This document shows, in pieces, positions 1 to 7,124 of a stretch of DNA of 32,440 bases. Origin of the DNA: a virus; IMG/VR virus record IMGVR_UViG_3300006033_000076, positions 1-32,440 of that record; one strand, given 5' to 3'. The notes under the pieces were generated by a model. The model searched no databases, was not told where the DNA came from, and worked only from the letters and a program-made list of their open reading frames with translations. A program made the translations under genes and the position numbers. Every line of letters starts with the position of its first letter. The first letter of the stretch is position 1.

Positions 1-1
1 C

Positions 2-85
2 AAGCGGGCTGTGGTAACCGAAGGTGCAAATGGCATGTCTGATGCCGACAAGCGCCGTCTGTTGGTTACAGCGGGTCTTGCTTAA
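2..85 (+). CDS. C-terminal end of an upstream gene, probably the prohead scaffold (gp22-like)
   Basis: An open frame enters from the left edge and ends at a TAA 20 bases before the capsid start. Only 27 residues are visible, ending in KRRLLVTAGLA. In T4-like phages the gene just before the major capsid gene encodes the core scaffold protein gp22, so this assignment rests on position alone and no scaffold motif can be seen. Codon use (GGT, CGT, CTG, AAG) resembles the strongly expressed capsid gene that follows. Confidence 0.5.
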   Translation, partial: KRAVVTEGANGMSDADKRRLLVTAGLA

Positions 86-105
86 TTCAGAAAGGAACAA
101 AGACC

Positions 106-1428
106 ATGAACTTGTTTGAAAATTGGACCGAAGCCAAAGAAACCCTCCTGACGGGTTTGTCTGGCGACAAGCGCAGCGTGATGGACACTCTGCTGGAAAA
201 CCAAAAGCAGCACGTGCTGAATGAATCTGCCGTGGCAGGCTCAACTCAGGCGCAAGACATTGCTGGTTTCCGCAACATCCTGATCCCGATGATTCGTCGT
301 ATCATCCCTGGTACGATCGCCACCGAACTGGTTGGTGTGCAGCCAATGAAGGCACCTGTGGGCATTGTGTACTCAATGCGCTACAAGTACAACGAAACGC
401 TGCCTGCTCCTGGAACCGTGACTGCTGGTGAAGAAATGTTCGGTAACGCTGAGCCTGTTCGTCGCTACTACTCTGGTGCCACTGATGGCGTGGTTGCTCC
501 TGGTATGTCTGGCTTTGACGCTGGCACCGGCCAACCCAACATCTCTGGTGTTCCTTCTGGCGACGGTTGGGGTGCAAATCCTGGCTACTCTGCACTGGAT
601 GGCTGTACCGTTGGTGGATCTGGTGGTACCTTGGAAGGCTCCGGCGGCCGTAAGGTTTCTTTGGAACTGGTGAGCCAGCCCATCGAAGCCCGCGCTCGCA
701 AGCTGCAAACCAGCTGGACAATCGAAGCCATGCAGGACATGAACAGCCAGCACGGCAAGAGTATCGAAACCGAGATGACCACTGGCATGTCTGCTGAAAT
801 CGTGCAAGAAATTGACAACGAAATCATCAGCGACCTGTTGGCTCTGGCCGGTACCGTTGGCAACTGGAACGGCGCCCTCCCCGGTGCTCCTGGGTATTAC
901 ACCCCCACCTTCGCTGGTGACCGCTACGCGCAACTCGGCAACCTGATCAACGGTCTGGCAAACGAAATTGCACGTAAGACTCGTCGTGGACCTGGCAACT
1001 TCATCGTTGTGTCGCCCATGATCGTGTCGATCCTGCAAAGCGCTGCCAAGTCTGTGTGGGCTCCTGCTGTGCAAGGTTCTTTCAAGGGCCCGAACAACAG
1101 CATGCTGGTTGGCACACTGAACGGCTCCATCAAGGTCTACAGCTATCTGTGGAACCAGACAGTGGCAACCGACTTCGGTGGCACTGGCGACGATGAGATC
1201 CTGATCGGATTCAAGGGCGGCAACGGCGAGCAAGATGCTGGCTACTTCTACTGCCCATACATCCCGCTGATGAGCACTGGTGTGATCATGAACCCCGTGA
1301 CCACCCAGCCGATGATGAGCCTGATGACTCGTTACGGCAAGGCTCAGTTCACCAGCACGGCCACATCGCTTGGAAATTCCAGCGACTACTATGCCAAGTG
1401 CGTCTGCACTGGCGTCAGCTTCGCGTAA
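106..1428 (+). CDS. Major capsid protein, T4 gp23-like
   Basis: A 440-residue precursor of the T4 gp23 family that builds the hexamers of the head shell. The block at about residues 58-95 (ILIPMIRRIIPGTIATELVG followed by VQPMKAPVGIVYSMRYKY) is the family's conserved region, and the C-terminal part (FIVVSPMIVSILQSA, YFYCPYIPLM) also fits. An AAAGGA Shine-Dalgarno motif precedes ATG 106. The N-terminal tail contains LNE followed by SAVAG at residues 38-41, matching the (I/L)xE cut site used by T4-type prohead proteases, so the mature protein probably starts at Ser41. Codons are strongly biased to fast ones, as expected for an abundant protein. A strong terminator follows at once. Folding may depend on the GroES encoded at 5218. 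Confidence 0.96.
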   Translation: MNLFENWTEAKETLLTGLSGDKRSVMDTLLENQKQHVLNESAVAGSTQAQDIAGFRNILIPMIRRIIPGTIATELVGVQPMKAPVGIVYSMRYKYNETLPAPGTVTAGEEMFGNAEPVRRYYSGATDGVVAPGMSGFDAGTGQPNISGVPSGDGWGANPGYSALDGCTVGGSGGTLEGSGGRKVSLELVSQPIEARARKLQTSWTIEAMQDMNSQHGKSIETEMTTGMSAEIVQEIDNEIISDLLALAGTVGNWNGALPGAPGYYTPTFAGDRYAQLGNLINGLANEIARKTRRGPGNFIVVSPMIVSILQSAAKSVWAPAVQGSFKGPNNSMLVGTLNGSIKVYSYLWNQTVATDFGGTGDDEILIGFKGGNGEQDAGYFYCPYIPLMSTGVIMNPVTTQPMMSLMTRYGKAQFTSTATSLGNSSDYYAKCVCTGVSFA

Positions 1429-1442
1429 GCGTTGATACCCTC

Positions 1443-1471
1443 AAAAAACCCGCAGATTCTGCGGGTTTTTT
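1443..1471 (+). terminator. Intrinsic terminator after the capsid gene
   Basis: A stem of 13 pairs (AAAAAACCCGCAG with CTGCGGGTTTTTT) closes an ATT loop and ends in a run of T. It lies 15 bases after the capsid stop codon and separates the abundant capsid message from the homing endonuclease gene downstream. Confidence 0.92.
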
Positions 1472-1513
1472 ATTGCGCGGTCGGAAATTCATCAGACTCT
1501 AACGACGTTGAGA

Positions 1514-1519
1514 TATAAT
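1514..1519 (+). promoter_or_regulatory. Sigma70-like -10 box for the homing endonuclease
   Basis: A perfect TATAAT lies here. The -35 region about 17 bases upstream (ATCAGA) is poor, so this would be a weak host-type promoter. Transcription would start near 1526, after the TTG codons at 1508 and 1523 and before ATG 1550, which favours the ATG as the start of the gene. Confidence 0.5.
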
Positions 1520-1549
1520 AGGTTGATCCTAGCTAACCTCATCGAAATC

Positions 1550-3193
1550 ATGCCATCCGAAGGCCAAATCAGCGCAAGTTACCCAACACTCCTTGAGACG
1601 GAGAACAAAATCAAACTGCTTGAGCCATTTAAAGGCGCAAAAGCACATCACCAAATGCAGTGTTTGGTGTGTGGTCACGTTTGGAGTGCTACTCCTCTTT
1701 CCAAACGACAAACACTCAAGAAGCATGGAGTTGGTGGGTGCCCATCATGCAACAACGCTAGGCGTGACGATAGGTGTGCAGAAACTAGGTCTGCTTCATT
1801 AGATGCGCTGCGTGCACGGGGTATAGAGGTCGTTGACCAGAACTACGATGGACGCAGGCATGTTGTAGCAGGTGAGTACAGCAAGGTCCGTGTTAGGAAC
1901 ACAAAATGTGGGCACGAGTGGGAATGTTCGCCAACAAATTTGTTTGTTAACTTGGTCGAATGTGGTGTCTGTGGTCCAACCAAGCGAGCAGACATACTCA
2001 TCGCGATCCAGAAGATCAAATCTGCAAAGTGGCGAGAAACTGCTTCGGAGTGGCACATCTATCGATCGAAGGTAAGCGCTCTGACGAAGATCGCATACAA
2101 CACTCACAAGAAGCGGATCAATCCGAACAATCTTCCACGTGGGAAAGCTGGAGTTGATGGTGCATATCACGTTGATCATAGGGTGCCCATTCGGTTCTGC
2201 TTTGACAACAACATTCCACCAGAAGTGTGTGCAGGCGTCGACAATCTCCAAATGATGGGTTGGAGAGAAAACCTTGGATCACGGCACTACATCAAAGGGT
2301 CAATTCCACTGACGTTCTTGAACTACATTGATGTGAATTCAAAATTGAAGCAGCATGCGGCAACGATTCAGAAGATGCTACCAGGGAGCGAAACCTTTGT
2401 TGCTGTGGCGGACATTGTTGCAACTGTGTATCACGAGGGGCTGAACAGAGCAGTCGTCGTAATTCCACTCGATGCGTCGCAGGGAAATCTGAAGACAGCG
2501 CTTGCGACAAAAAAGTCGTTGGACGCAGCTGGAATCCAGCATACGATCCTGTTTGAGGATGAGTTGATCAATCCTGGGTTGATTGCAGCAAAGTTGCAGC
2601 ACTATGCTGGTGCAAGTGTTGCGAAGTTGCTGCATGCACGGAAGCTGGACATCCGTGTACCAACTGAAGAGCACAAACGCACACTGCTGAATGAAAATCA
2701 CACACAGGGTAATGACCGTGCTGCGATTGCATGTGGGGCATACGATGGAGACAAACTGGTGGCGGTGATGACATTCAGTCGGCCGAGAGTGGCACTTGGT
2801 CAACGAAAGGCGCAACCTGGATACTGGGAGCTCAGCCGCTTTTGCACAGATATTCGGTACCGGATACCAGGGGTAGCCTCGAAACTACTCGAGCACTTTA
2901 AGCGGAACCATGAGTGGGTCAGAATATACAGCTACGCTGACAAGCGTTGGAGTGTAGGGAACATGTACACCCAACTTGGCTTCACACTCACGGTCGACAA
3001 CCCACCAGACTACACATATGTGGTTGATGGTCGGAGACGGCACCGATGGAACTACCGAAAGGATGTGATCAAACATACCCTCGAAAATTACGATCCAGCT
3101 CTCACAGAATACCAAAATATGGAAAATCATGGGTTTTGGCGGATTTGGGATTGTGGCACGCTGCGGTATGATCTAGTGCACCCTCTAGCATGA
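1550..3193 (+). CDS. Composite freestanding homing endonuclease (zinc ribbons, HNH-like, Vsr-like remnant, GNAT-like tail)
   Basis: A 547-residue protein from ATG 1550; the frame is open further upstream from TTG 1508. Two zinc-ribbon modules come first (CLVCGHVW with GCPSC at about residues 37-67, then TKCGHEW with CGVC). Next is an HNH-type nuclease core (YHVDHRVPI at about 205, GVDNLQMMGWRENL at about 228). The stretch ILFEDELINPGLIAAKLQHY up to HARKLDI resembles the C-terminal half of Vsr/DUF559-type nucleases. The last 190 residues (LNENHTQGNDRA, YWELSRFC, YSYADKRWSVGNMYTQLGF, FWRIWDCG) match a GNAT-like domain common at the end of phage homing endonucleases. Such enzymes cut alleles lacking the gene and spread by repair; the gene lies just after the capsid gene, a typical target zone. 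The substrate site is unknown. Confidence 0.85.
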   Translation: MPSEGQISASYPTLLETENKIKLLEPFKGAKAHHQMQCLVCGHVWSATPLSKRQTLKKHGVGGCPSCNNARRDDRCAETRSASLDALRARGIEVVDQNYDGRRHVVAGEYSKVRVRNTKCGHEWECSPTNLFVNLVECGVCGPTKRADILIAIQKIKSAKWRETASEWHIYRSKVSALTKIAYNTHKKRINPNNLPRGKAGVDGAYHVDHRVPIRFCFDNNIPPEVCAGVDNLQMMGWRENLGSRHYIKGSIPLTFLNYIDVNSKLKQHAATIQKMLPGSETFVAVADIVATVYHEGLNRAVVVIPLDASQGNLKTALATKKSLDAAGIQHTILFEDELINPGLIAAKLQHYAGASVAKLLHARKLDIRVPTEEHKRTLLNENHTQGNDRAAIACGAYDGDKLVAVMTFSRPRVALGQRKAQPGYWELSRFCTDIRYRIPGVASKLLEHFKRNHEWVRIYSYADKRWSVGNMYTQLGFTLTVDNPPDYTYVVDGRRRHRWNYRKDVIKHTLENYDPALTEYQNMENHGFWRIWDCGTLRYDLVHPLA

Positions 3194-3273
3194 CGTGCCA
3201 TATGATGTGTTCGTCTGTTGCTGCCAACTCTCCTCGGTAGGAAAGTTCTTGTGCACATCAACGAACACCCATC

Positions 3274-3615
3274 ATGACCACACCAACAAATACTCCAACT
3301 GCAGCGACGGTCGACGAGGGCGCTGATTCTGGAACCACGTCCCCAAAAACATGGACATTTGATGAAGCAGTTCAACACTGCAAGGATACATACTGGCAGG
3401 GGAAAGAGCGTTGTCCACTTCGACCAACTGCTTCCGACACCTGGTCATCAATTGATGGGTTTCGTACACAACAGAGCATGTCAACTTCGCCGCAGTGGAA
3501 GCTGTATGCAATGGTTTCCCGCGAAACTCCCTCGTCGAAGCCCGGAAGTCGATCAATGGTTCTTGAGGTGATTGCATACCACATCGACGAACGACCCCAT
3601 GAAGTAGTGGCGTAA
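3274..3615 (+). CDS. Hypothetical protein, 113 aa
   Basis: Not recognised. The first 25 residues are rich in Thr, Ala and Ser and look disordered; the rest is a compact mixed domain beginning WTFDEAVQHCKDTYWQGKERCP. It contains two cysteines, at QHCKD and ERCPL, but no full metal site. It has no signal peptide or membrane segment. It lies between the homing endonuclease and the exported nuclease, 80 bases after the former and 9 bases before the latter, on the same strand, so it could share a transcript with the nuclease gene. No clear Shine-Dalgarno motif precedes ATG 3274; a TATGAT box at 3201 is a possible weak -10. Confidence 0.6.
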   Translation: MTTPTNTPTAATVDEGADSGTTSPKTWTFDEAVQHCKDTYWQGKERCPLRPTASDTWSSIDGFRTQQSMSTSPQWKLYAMVSRETPSSKPGSRSMVLEVIAYHIDERPHEVVA

Positions 3616-3624
3616 ATATGACCT

Positions 3625-4065
3625 ATGATGAAATCCTTCAAATGTTTGGTTACCTGTTCAACCCTAGCTTTTTTCTCCCTCTGTTCTTCCAATGTTTTTG
3701 GATCCCCGTATACCTGGGAAGTCGTGAGGGTAACGGACGGGGACACGATCGTAGTGAAGGCTCCGTGGATACTCCCTGAACTCGGAACCACTATATCGAT
3801 CCGGGTATACGGAATCGATACCCCTGAGAAAGGGAAGTTGGCGAAGTGTGCTCGAGAAGCTCAGCTGGCTGACTTGGCGAGTGGATACACCAAAGGGTTG
3901 ATCAGGGTTGGGGACACAGTTGATGTTACAAACATTCGGCGCGACAAATACTTCCGACTGCTTGGGTCCGTGTCTGTTGACGGCAAGGATCTTGGCGCTG
4001 CATTAATTGATGCTGGATTCGCCCGTCCATACTACGGGAAGACAAAATCTAATTGGTGTCGTTGA
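3625..4065 (+). CDS. Exported staphylococcal-nuclease-like (thermonuclease) protein
   Basis: A 146-residue protein with an N-terminal signal peptide (basic start, hydrophobic core ending near SSNVFGS, about residue 26) and one complete SNase domain. The family's catalytic features are visible: DGDT (calcium-binding Asp), IRVYGIDTPE (Arg, Asp, Thr and Glu of the active site) and RDKYFRLLG (second Arg). The C-terminal part DLGAALIDAGFARPYYG is also typical. Such enzymes cleave DNA and RNA using calcium. Export suggests action in the periplasm or outside the cell after lysis. ATG 3625 is followed directly by ATG 3628; either could start the protein, and neither has a clear Shine-Dalgarno site. 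Confidence 0.9.
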   Translation: MMKSFKCLVTCSTLAFFSLCSSNVFGSPYTWEVVRVTDGDTIVVKAPWILPELGTTISIRVYGIDTPEKGKLAKCAREAQLADLASGYTKGLIRVGDTVDVTNIRRDKYFRLLGSVSVDGKDLGAALIDAGFARPYYGKTKSNWCR

Positions 4066-4081
4066 CCCTGTAAATTCGCAT

Positions 4082-4127
4082 CATAGTGAGGTGGATATAT
4101 AGAACCACCTTTATCTTCCTCACTATG
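4082..4127 (+). promoter_or_regulatory. Hairpin that contains the start codon of the Asp-box gene
   Basis: CATAGTGAGG at 4082-4091 is perfectly complementary to CCTCACTATG at 4118-4127, giving a 10-pair stem whose last three bases are the ATG start codon. A further TGG/CCA pairing can extend it inside the 26-base loop. No other reason for the complementarity is visible, since the upstream gene ends at 4065. A role in lowering translation until the stem opens is inference. Confidence 0.5.
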
Positions 4128-5144
4128 TTTCTCAAAAAGCTCGCAAAAGCAATTCCTGGCGTTAACTGGTCTGCACCCCTAGCTCTCGCTCAAACCGGAT
4201 GGGGGTACAGCACCATTCGCCACGCAGTTGTTGCAGGTGACACGTTGGTAGTTGTTGGGAGTACAGGACGTGTTGCAACGACGACTGACCGCAATACCTG
4301 GACATACAAACCTGCGCTCCTCGATGGCGGAGCGATCACGTCAGCAGTTGCAGTTGTTTGGACAGGCACCACGCTAACGGTATTTTCATCCAACGGATAT
4401 CTCGCAACCAGCACTGACATGGGAACAACTTGGACGACTCGAATGGAGTTGCAGGCGCTGACAACAGCCAATTCCTTCTTTTCGATCACTGGTGCCATTT
4501 GGGATGGAACTCAGTATGTTGTGACAGGAACATCTGGTCGGATCGTGGTGAGTTCGAACGGTACGGATTGGACACTTCGCGATGGGCTTCGCATCACCGG
4601 GTGGGGTACATCAACTGCAGTACGCACAATCGTCAAGACACCAACAAAGTACCTTGTTGCCGGAACCCAAGGCAAAATTGCGACAAGTACTGACACTGTT
4701 TTGTGGACATACGAGCCACAGCTCGCCACAACTGGATTTGGCGCTACGTCCGTCGTGGACACTATTTGGACAGGTACCGAATTTGCTGTTCTGTCTCAAC
4801 AAGGCAAATTCGCTACCAGCACAGACGGCAGCACATGGACATACTCACCTGGATTGGTTGGGCTGTTGACCAATGCATACTCGATCGCTCGTGTTGGCGA
4901 CAAGTACATTGTTGGTGGGTTGTTTGTTGTATACGACCCACTTGAGCTACCAACAGTTGGGATGGCAACCAGTTCCGATGGTGGTGTTACCTGGGCATCA
5001 ACTCCCAACACTCAAAAGGCGGCAATGAACTACATGACGAAGTATCTCACTGAAGATCGTGGAGCATTGGTTGTGTACAAAGCAGTGCCTGATGGAAATC
5101 GGACATGGTTCCTCGGTAGCTATGGGTGCACACTCACTACTTAA
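4125..5144 (+). CDS. Asp-box (BNR) beta-propeller protein
   Basis: A 339-residue protein built from about six repeats carrying Asp-box motifs (TTTDRNTWTY, TSTDMGTTW, SSNGTDWTL, TSTDTVLWTY, TSTDGSTWTY, TSSDGGVTW), about 40-60 residues apart. This is the pattern of a sialidase-like or Ycf48-like propeller. No sialidase catalytic arginine triad is evident, so binding rather than hydrolysis is more likely. The frame is open from GTG 4086, but ATG 4125 (MFLKKLAKAIPG) is preferred. There is no clear Shine-Dalgarno motif and the start codon lies in a hairpin stem. It is plausibly a virion surface or receptor-binding accessory, judged only from fold and phage context. Confidence 0.75.
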   Translation: MFLKKLAKAIPGVNWSAPLALAQTGWGYSTIRHAVVAGDTLVVVGSTGRVATTTDRNTWTYKPALLDGGAITSAVAVVWTGTTLTVFSSNGYLATSTDMGTTWTTRMELQALTTANSFFSITGAIWDGTQYVVTGTSGRIVVSSNGTDWTLRDGLRITGWGTSTAVRTIVKTPTKYLVAGTQGKIATSTDTVLWTYEPQLATTGFGATSVVDTIWTGTEFAVLSQQGKFATSTDGSTWTYSPGLVGLLTNAYSIARVGDKYIVGGLFVVYDPLELPTVGMATSSDGGVTWASTPNTQKAAMNYMTKYLTEDRGALVVYKAVPDGNRTWFLGSYGCTLTT

Positions 5145-5172
5145 TTTGGGTTGAGCACAAAGTGCTGAATGC

Positions 5173-5203
5173 AGAAAGTGTGACTGGCTCACACTTTCTT
5201 TTT
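5173..5203 (+). terminator. Intrinsic terminator before groES
   Basis: AGAAAGTGTGA at 5173-5183 pairs with TCACACTTTCT at 5189-5199 around a CTGGC loop and runs into a T tract. It lies 28 bases after the stop of the Asp-box gene and only 14 bases before the GroES start, so GroES would be translated from readthrough or from a promoter not visible here. Confidence 0.85.
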
Positions 5204-5217
5204 ATCTGGAACACACT

Positions 5218-5511
5218 ATGCCCCACAACATTCAACCTCTGTACGATTTTATTGCCATTCAAATGGATCCTGCTGAAACAGCCTCCCCTGGTGGGATCGT
5301 GCTGGTGCCAACAAAACAGGACAACACCTCTCAGCAGGGTACTGCAATTGCAGTAGGCCCAGGCGTTGTCGTTGATGGTAAGCGCGAAGCTCCGACTGTG
5401 AAAGTTGGTGACCGAGTGCTCTTCAATCGAGGTACTGGAGCGACAGTCGAAGTGGACAAAGAAAAGTACTTGTTCATTCGCGAGCGTGATTTGATGGGCA
5501 TCATTCGATAA
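5218..5511 (+). CDS. groES: GroES-type co-chaperonin
   Basis: A 97-residue cpn10 protein that caps the GroEL chamber. It begins IQPLYDFIAIQ as GroES does, has the mobile loop with the GroEL-binding tripeptide (PGGIVLVP at about residues 24-31), the AVGPG turn, VKVGDRVLFNRGTGATVEVD and the final strand YLFIRERDLMGII. Its length is that of bacterial GroES. In T4 the phage co-chaperonin gp31 replaces GroES so that GroEL can fold gp23, and a capsid gene of this family lies 4 kb upstream, which suggests the same job. Here the protein is a plain GroES homologue rather than a gp31-like one. The GGA in CTGGAACACACT may serve as its ribosome site. Its stop codon overlaps a late promoter. Confidence 0.95.
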   Translation: MPHNIQPLYDFIAIQMDPAETASPGGIVLVPTKQDNTSQQGTAIAVGPGVVVDGKREAPTVKVGDRVLFNRGTGATVEVDKEKYLFIRERDLMGIIR

Positions 5512-5514
5512 ATA
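5507..5514 (+). promoter_or_regulatory. T4-like late promoter GATAAATA
   Basis: The octamer overlaps the groES stop codon and lies 25 bases before ATG 5540. It matches the late promoter core TATAAATA of T4-like phages at seven of eight positions. Confidence 0.75.
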
Positions 5515-5539
5515 CGAGAAAATCAATCTACTTTACAAA

Positions 5540-5878
5540 ATGCTCTTGTGTCGCACGCGTGGAACTGCTGAGATGCAGCCACAATCAGTTACATATGAAG
5601 CCACGGTGGTGGCGAATCCAATTGGCCAACAAAACGGTTGGTACACTCGTACAGGAAGTTGGACAGAAACGGACCCACTTGCTGTTGTCCGTGAGTGGTA
5701 CGTCGTGTTCAATGGGGTTGTGATCTACAACAACAACACACTGCATCTCAGCGAAACCCCAACGAAGATTGTTGTTGGTAGTGTGGAGTACACACCAGGA
5801 CCATTCCGTGGCCAGTTGTACGGTTGGGGTGGGGACGTCTGCAACACTTTCGACCTTGTTGTCACACAGCTGCAATAA
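5540..5878 (+). CDS. Hypothetical late protein, 112 aa
   Basis: Not recognised. It is a beta-rich, tyrosine- and tryptophan-rich sequence (NGWYTRTGSW, VREWYVVFNGVVIYNN, YTPGPFRGQLYGWGGD) with no membrane segment, like small virion or carbohydrate-binding domains. The start is uncertain. ATG 5540 lies 25 bases after the late promoter, the usual distance here, but has no Shine-Dalgarno motif. ATG 5573 (MQPQSVTYEATV) has GGAA eight bases upstream and would give 101 residues. A bidirectional terminator follows the stop. Confidence 0.65.
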   Translation: MLLCRTRGTAEMQPQSVTYEATVVANPIGQQNGWYTRTGSWTETDPLAVVREWYVVFNGVVIYNNNTLHLSETPTKIVVGSVEYTPGPFRGQLYGWGGDVCNTFDLVVTQLQ

Positions 5879-5902
5879 AAAGGGCCCCTCGGGGCCCTTT
5901 TT
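5877..5902. terminator. Bidirectional terminator between convergent genes
   Basis: GGGCCCC and GGGGCCC form a GC-rich stem flanked by five A on the left and five T on the right, so it works on both strands. It ends the unknown gene at 5540 and the minus-strand PhoH gene, whose stop codon touches it. Confidence 0.92.
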
Positions 5903-6699
5903 CATTCTGCGTATCGTTCCGAGTGGATGATCCACGACTTGACAAATCCGCTTCGAACAATGTCGTCGTGTGTGAATTGCACCACGTCAAATTCCTCCAT
6001 GTCTTGCATGATCCGAAGTCCCATTTGGAACCCACTCACTTCAGTTCCGCGCTTTGAGTGCAGGTCGTTTTGATATCCATCGCCACACAGAATCAGTCGG
6101 GAATTCTGGCCAACGCGAGTGACTACACTTGACAATTCATGAGCATTCAGGTTTTGGAACTCATCGACGATGATGATTGCGTTGTCGAACGTCAGCCCAC
6201 GAACGTGTGAAGTTGTCATGAATCGAACAACACCGGCGTCACACATGTCGCCAAACGTAGACGCGCGACGGAACAAATCTTGGAAGATGTCCACATACGG
6301 GGCACGGTAGACGGCCTCTTTCTCGTCGAGTGTGCCTGGAAGGAAGCCCTGCGAGCGAGTTTCAACTGCACTGCGAATCACGATCAGTTGTTGTTGCTCT
6401 GTGGCGGAATTGAGTACTTCGTTGATTCCAAGGTAGCACGCCATGTAAGTTTTCCCAGTACCTGGAGAACCAACGAGAGCCAGACTGCTGTCGGTGCTCT
6501 GCAACCAACACTCAAACGCCTCTTGCTGACGATCCGTCAATGGAACCACATCTTTGCAATCTCGTTGGGACCAAGTCTTCCGTTTTTGTGTTTCGCGAAG
6601 TTGCGTTGGAGTCTCAACGAGTGTGAGTTGTGGATTTCCACGACTCCGGTGTGTTGGCCTCACGACGCTGGCTCGTGCAGTATTGGATTTACGTCCCAT
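5902..6699 (-). CDS. PhoH-like P-loop ATPase
   Basis: A 265-residue PhoH-family protein. It has Walker A GSPGTGKT at about residues 77-84, the family motif IVIRSAVETRSQGFLPG after it, Walker B IIIVDEFQN at about 174-182 and the sensor-like LILCGDGYQND. The first 50 residues are basic and probably flexible. PhoH-like genes are frequent in marine and freshwater phages; they are predicted ATPases or RNA helicase-like proteins whose role in infection is not settled. The GAAAGA six bases upstream of ATG 6699 is a fair ribosome site. The start overlaps the end of a possible 43-codon ORF on the same strand. Confidence 0.92.
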   Translation of the reverse strand: MGRKSNTARASVVRPTHRSRGNPQLTLVETPTQLRETQKRKTWSQRDCKDVVPLTDRQQEAFECWLQSTDSSLALVGSPGTGKTYMACYLGINEVLNSATEQQQLIVIRSAVETRSQGFLPGTLDEKEAVYRAPYVDIFQDLFRRASTFGDMCDAGVVRFMTTSHVRGLTFDNAIIIVDEFQNLNAHELSSVVTRVGQNSRLILCGDGYQNDLHSKRGTEVSGFQMGLRIMQDMEEFDVVQFTHDDIVRSGFVKSWIIHSERYAE

Positions 6700-6820
6700 G
6701 TGGTTCTTTCAGGTTGGAGAAAATACAGCTGCAAACAGAAAGGGCGACACCACATAAAGCAGTGTCGCCCTCGAATGGGATTGCAGCGAGCTTGGAAAAA
6801 CGCTTTGGTTTAGCAGTCAT
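6689..6820 (-). CDS. Possible small gene upstream of phoH, 43 aa
   Basis: An ATG-started frame (MTAKPKRFSKLAAIPFEG...) runs from 6820 and overlaps the start of the PhoH gene by 11 bases. It begins 31 bases downstream of the minus-strand CATAAATA motif at 6852-6859, close to the spacing of other late genes here. It has a basic N-terminus and a cysteine-containing middle. Against it: there is no Shine-Dalgarno motif and a perfect 10-pair hairpin runs through its codons, so it may instead be an untranslated leader. Confidence 0.3.
   Translation of the reverse strand: MTAKPKRFSKLAAIPFEGDTALCGVALSVCSCIFSNLKEPHGT
6741..6771 (-). terminator. Perfect hairpin upstream of phoH, possible terminator or leader element
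   Basis: AGGGCGACAC at 6741-6750 pairs with GTGTCGCCCT at 6762-6771 around an 11-base loop. Read on the minus strand the stem is followed by TTCTGTTT, a weak terminator tail. It would stop transcripts from the small-gene operon at 7798-6851, or modulate entry into the PhoH gene. Confidence 0.45.
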
Positions 6821-6850
6821 TGATGTGACGGCAATTCAAATTGGTCAAAG

Positions 6851-7120
6851 TTATTTATGGTCGTCTGAATTTGGGGTACTATCCAATTCGACCCACACCT
6901 TGTCGTTGACGTGGTGCACCTCACCATCATCGATCTCCGCGGTCCATAGTTGAAGGGGACACTCTGACCCTCGGAGCCGCACTTTGAGGGGGATTATGCA
7001 CCCACATTGAGTACACAGGTGGAACACAGACTTGTGTGCACTATGTGGGCAATTCTCACACACAGCCAGTCGATGTGCGATTGTCCGTTCAGTTGAAAAC
7101 ATACTACTCACGAGTGGCAT
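6851..7120 (-). CDS. Small zinc-ribbon protein, DUF6171-like
   Basis: An 89-residue protein with the spacing C-x2-C ... C-x2-C-G-C ... CP ... W (CENCPHSAHK, CTQCGCIIPLKVRLRG, CPLQLW). This pattern, ending in a CP-x-W element, recurs in small phage proteins and fits a zinc ribbon holding one or two metal ions. Function is unknown; such proteins may bind nucleic acid or a partner protein. The ribosome site is strong: GGAAGGA eight bases before ATG 7120. It follows the preceding minus-strand gene by four bases, so the three genes from 7798 downward form one operon. Confidence 0.75.
   Translation of the reverse strand: MPLVSSMFSTERTIAHRLAVCENCPHSAHKSVFHLCTQCGCIIPLKVRLRGSECPLQLWTAEIDDGEVHHVNDKVWVELDSTPNSDDHK
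6852..6859 (-). promoter_or_regulatory. T4-like late promoter CATAAATA, minus strand
   Basis: The motif overlaps the stop codon of the zinc-binding gene at 6851..7120 and points toward PhoH. ATAAATA is exact. The nearest ATG downstream is at 6820, then PhoH at 6699. Confidence 0.5.
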
Positions 7121-7124
7121 GTGC

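Noticed and set aside
373-1233. A 286-codon open frame antisense to the capsid gene.
   Set aside because: It mirrors the strongly biased codons of the capsid gene, shows no recognisable family, and has no own promoter.
3612-3618. GTAAATA before the nuclease gene as a late promoter.
   Set aside because: It lacks the first bases of the motif and lies only six bases from the start codon, unlike the 20-26 bases of the others.
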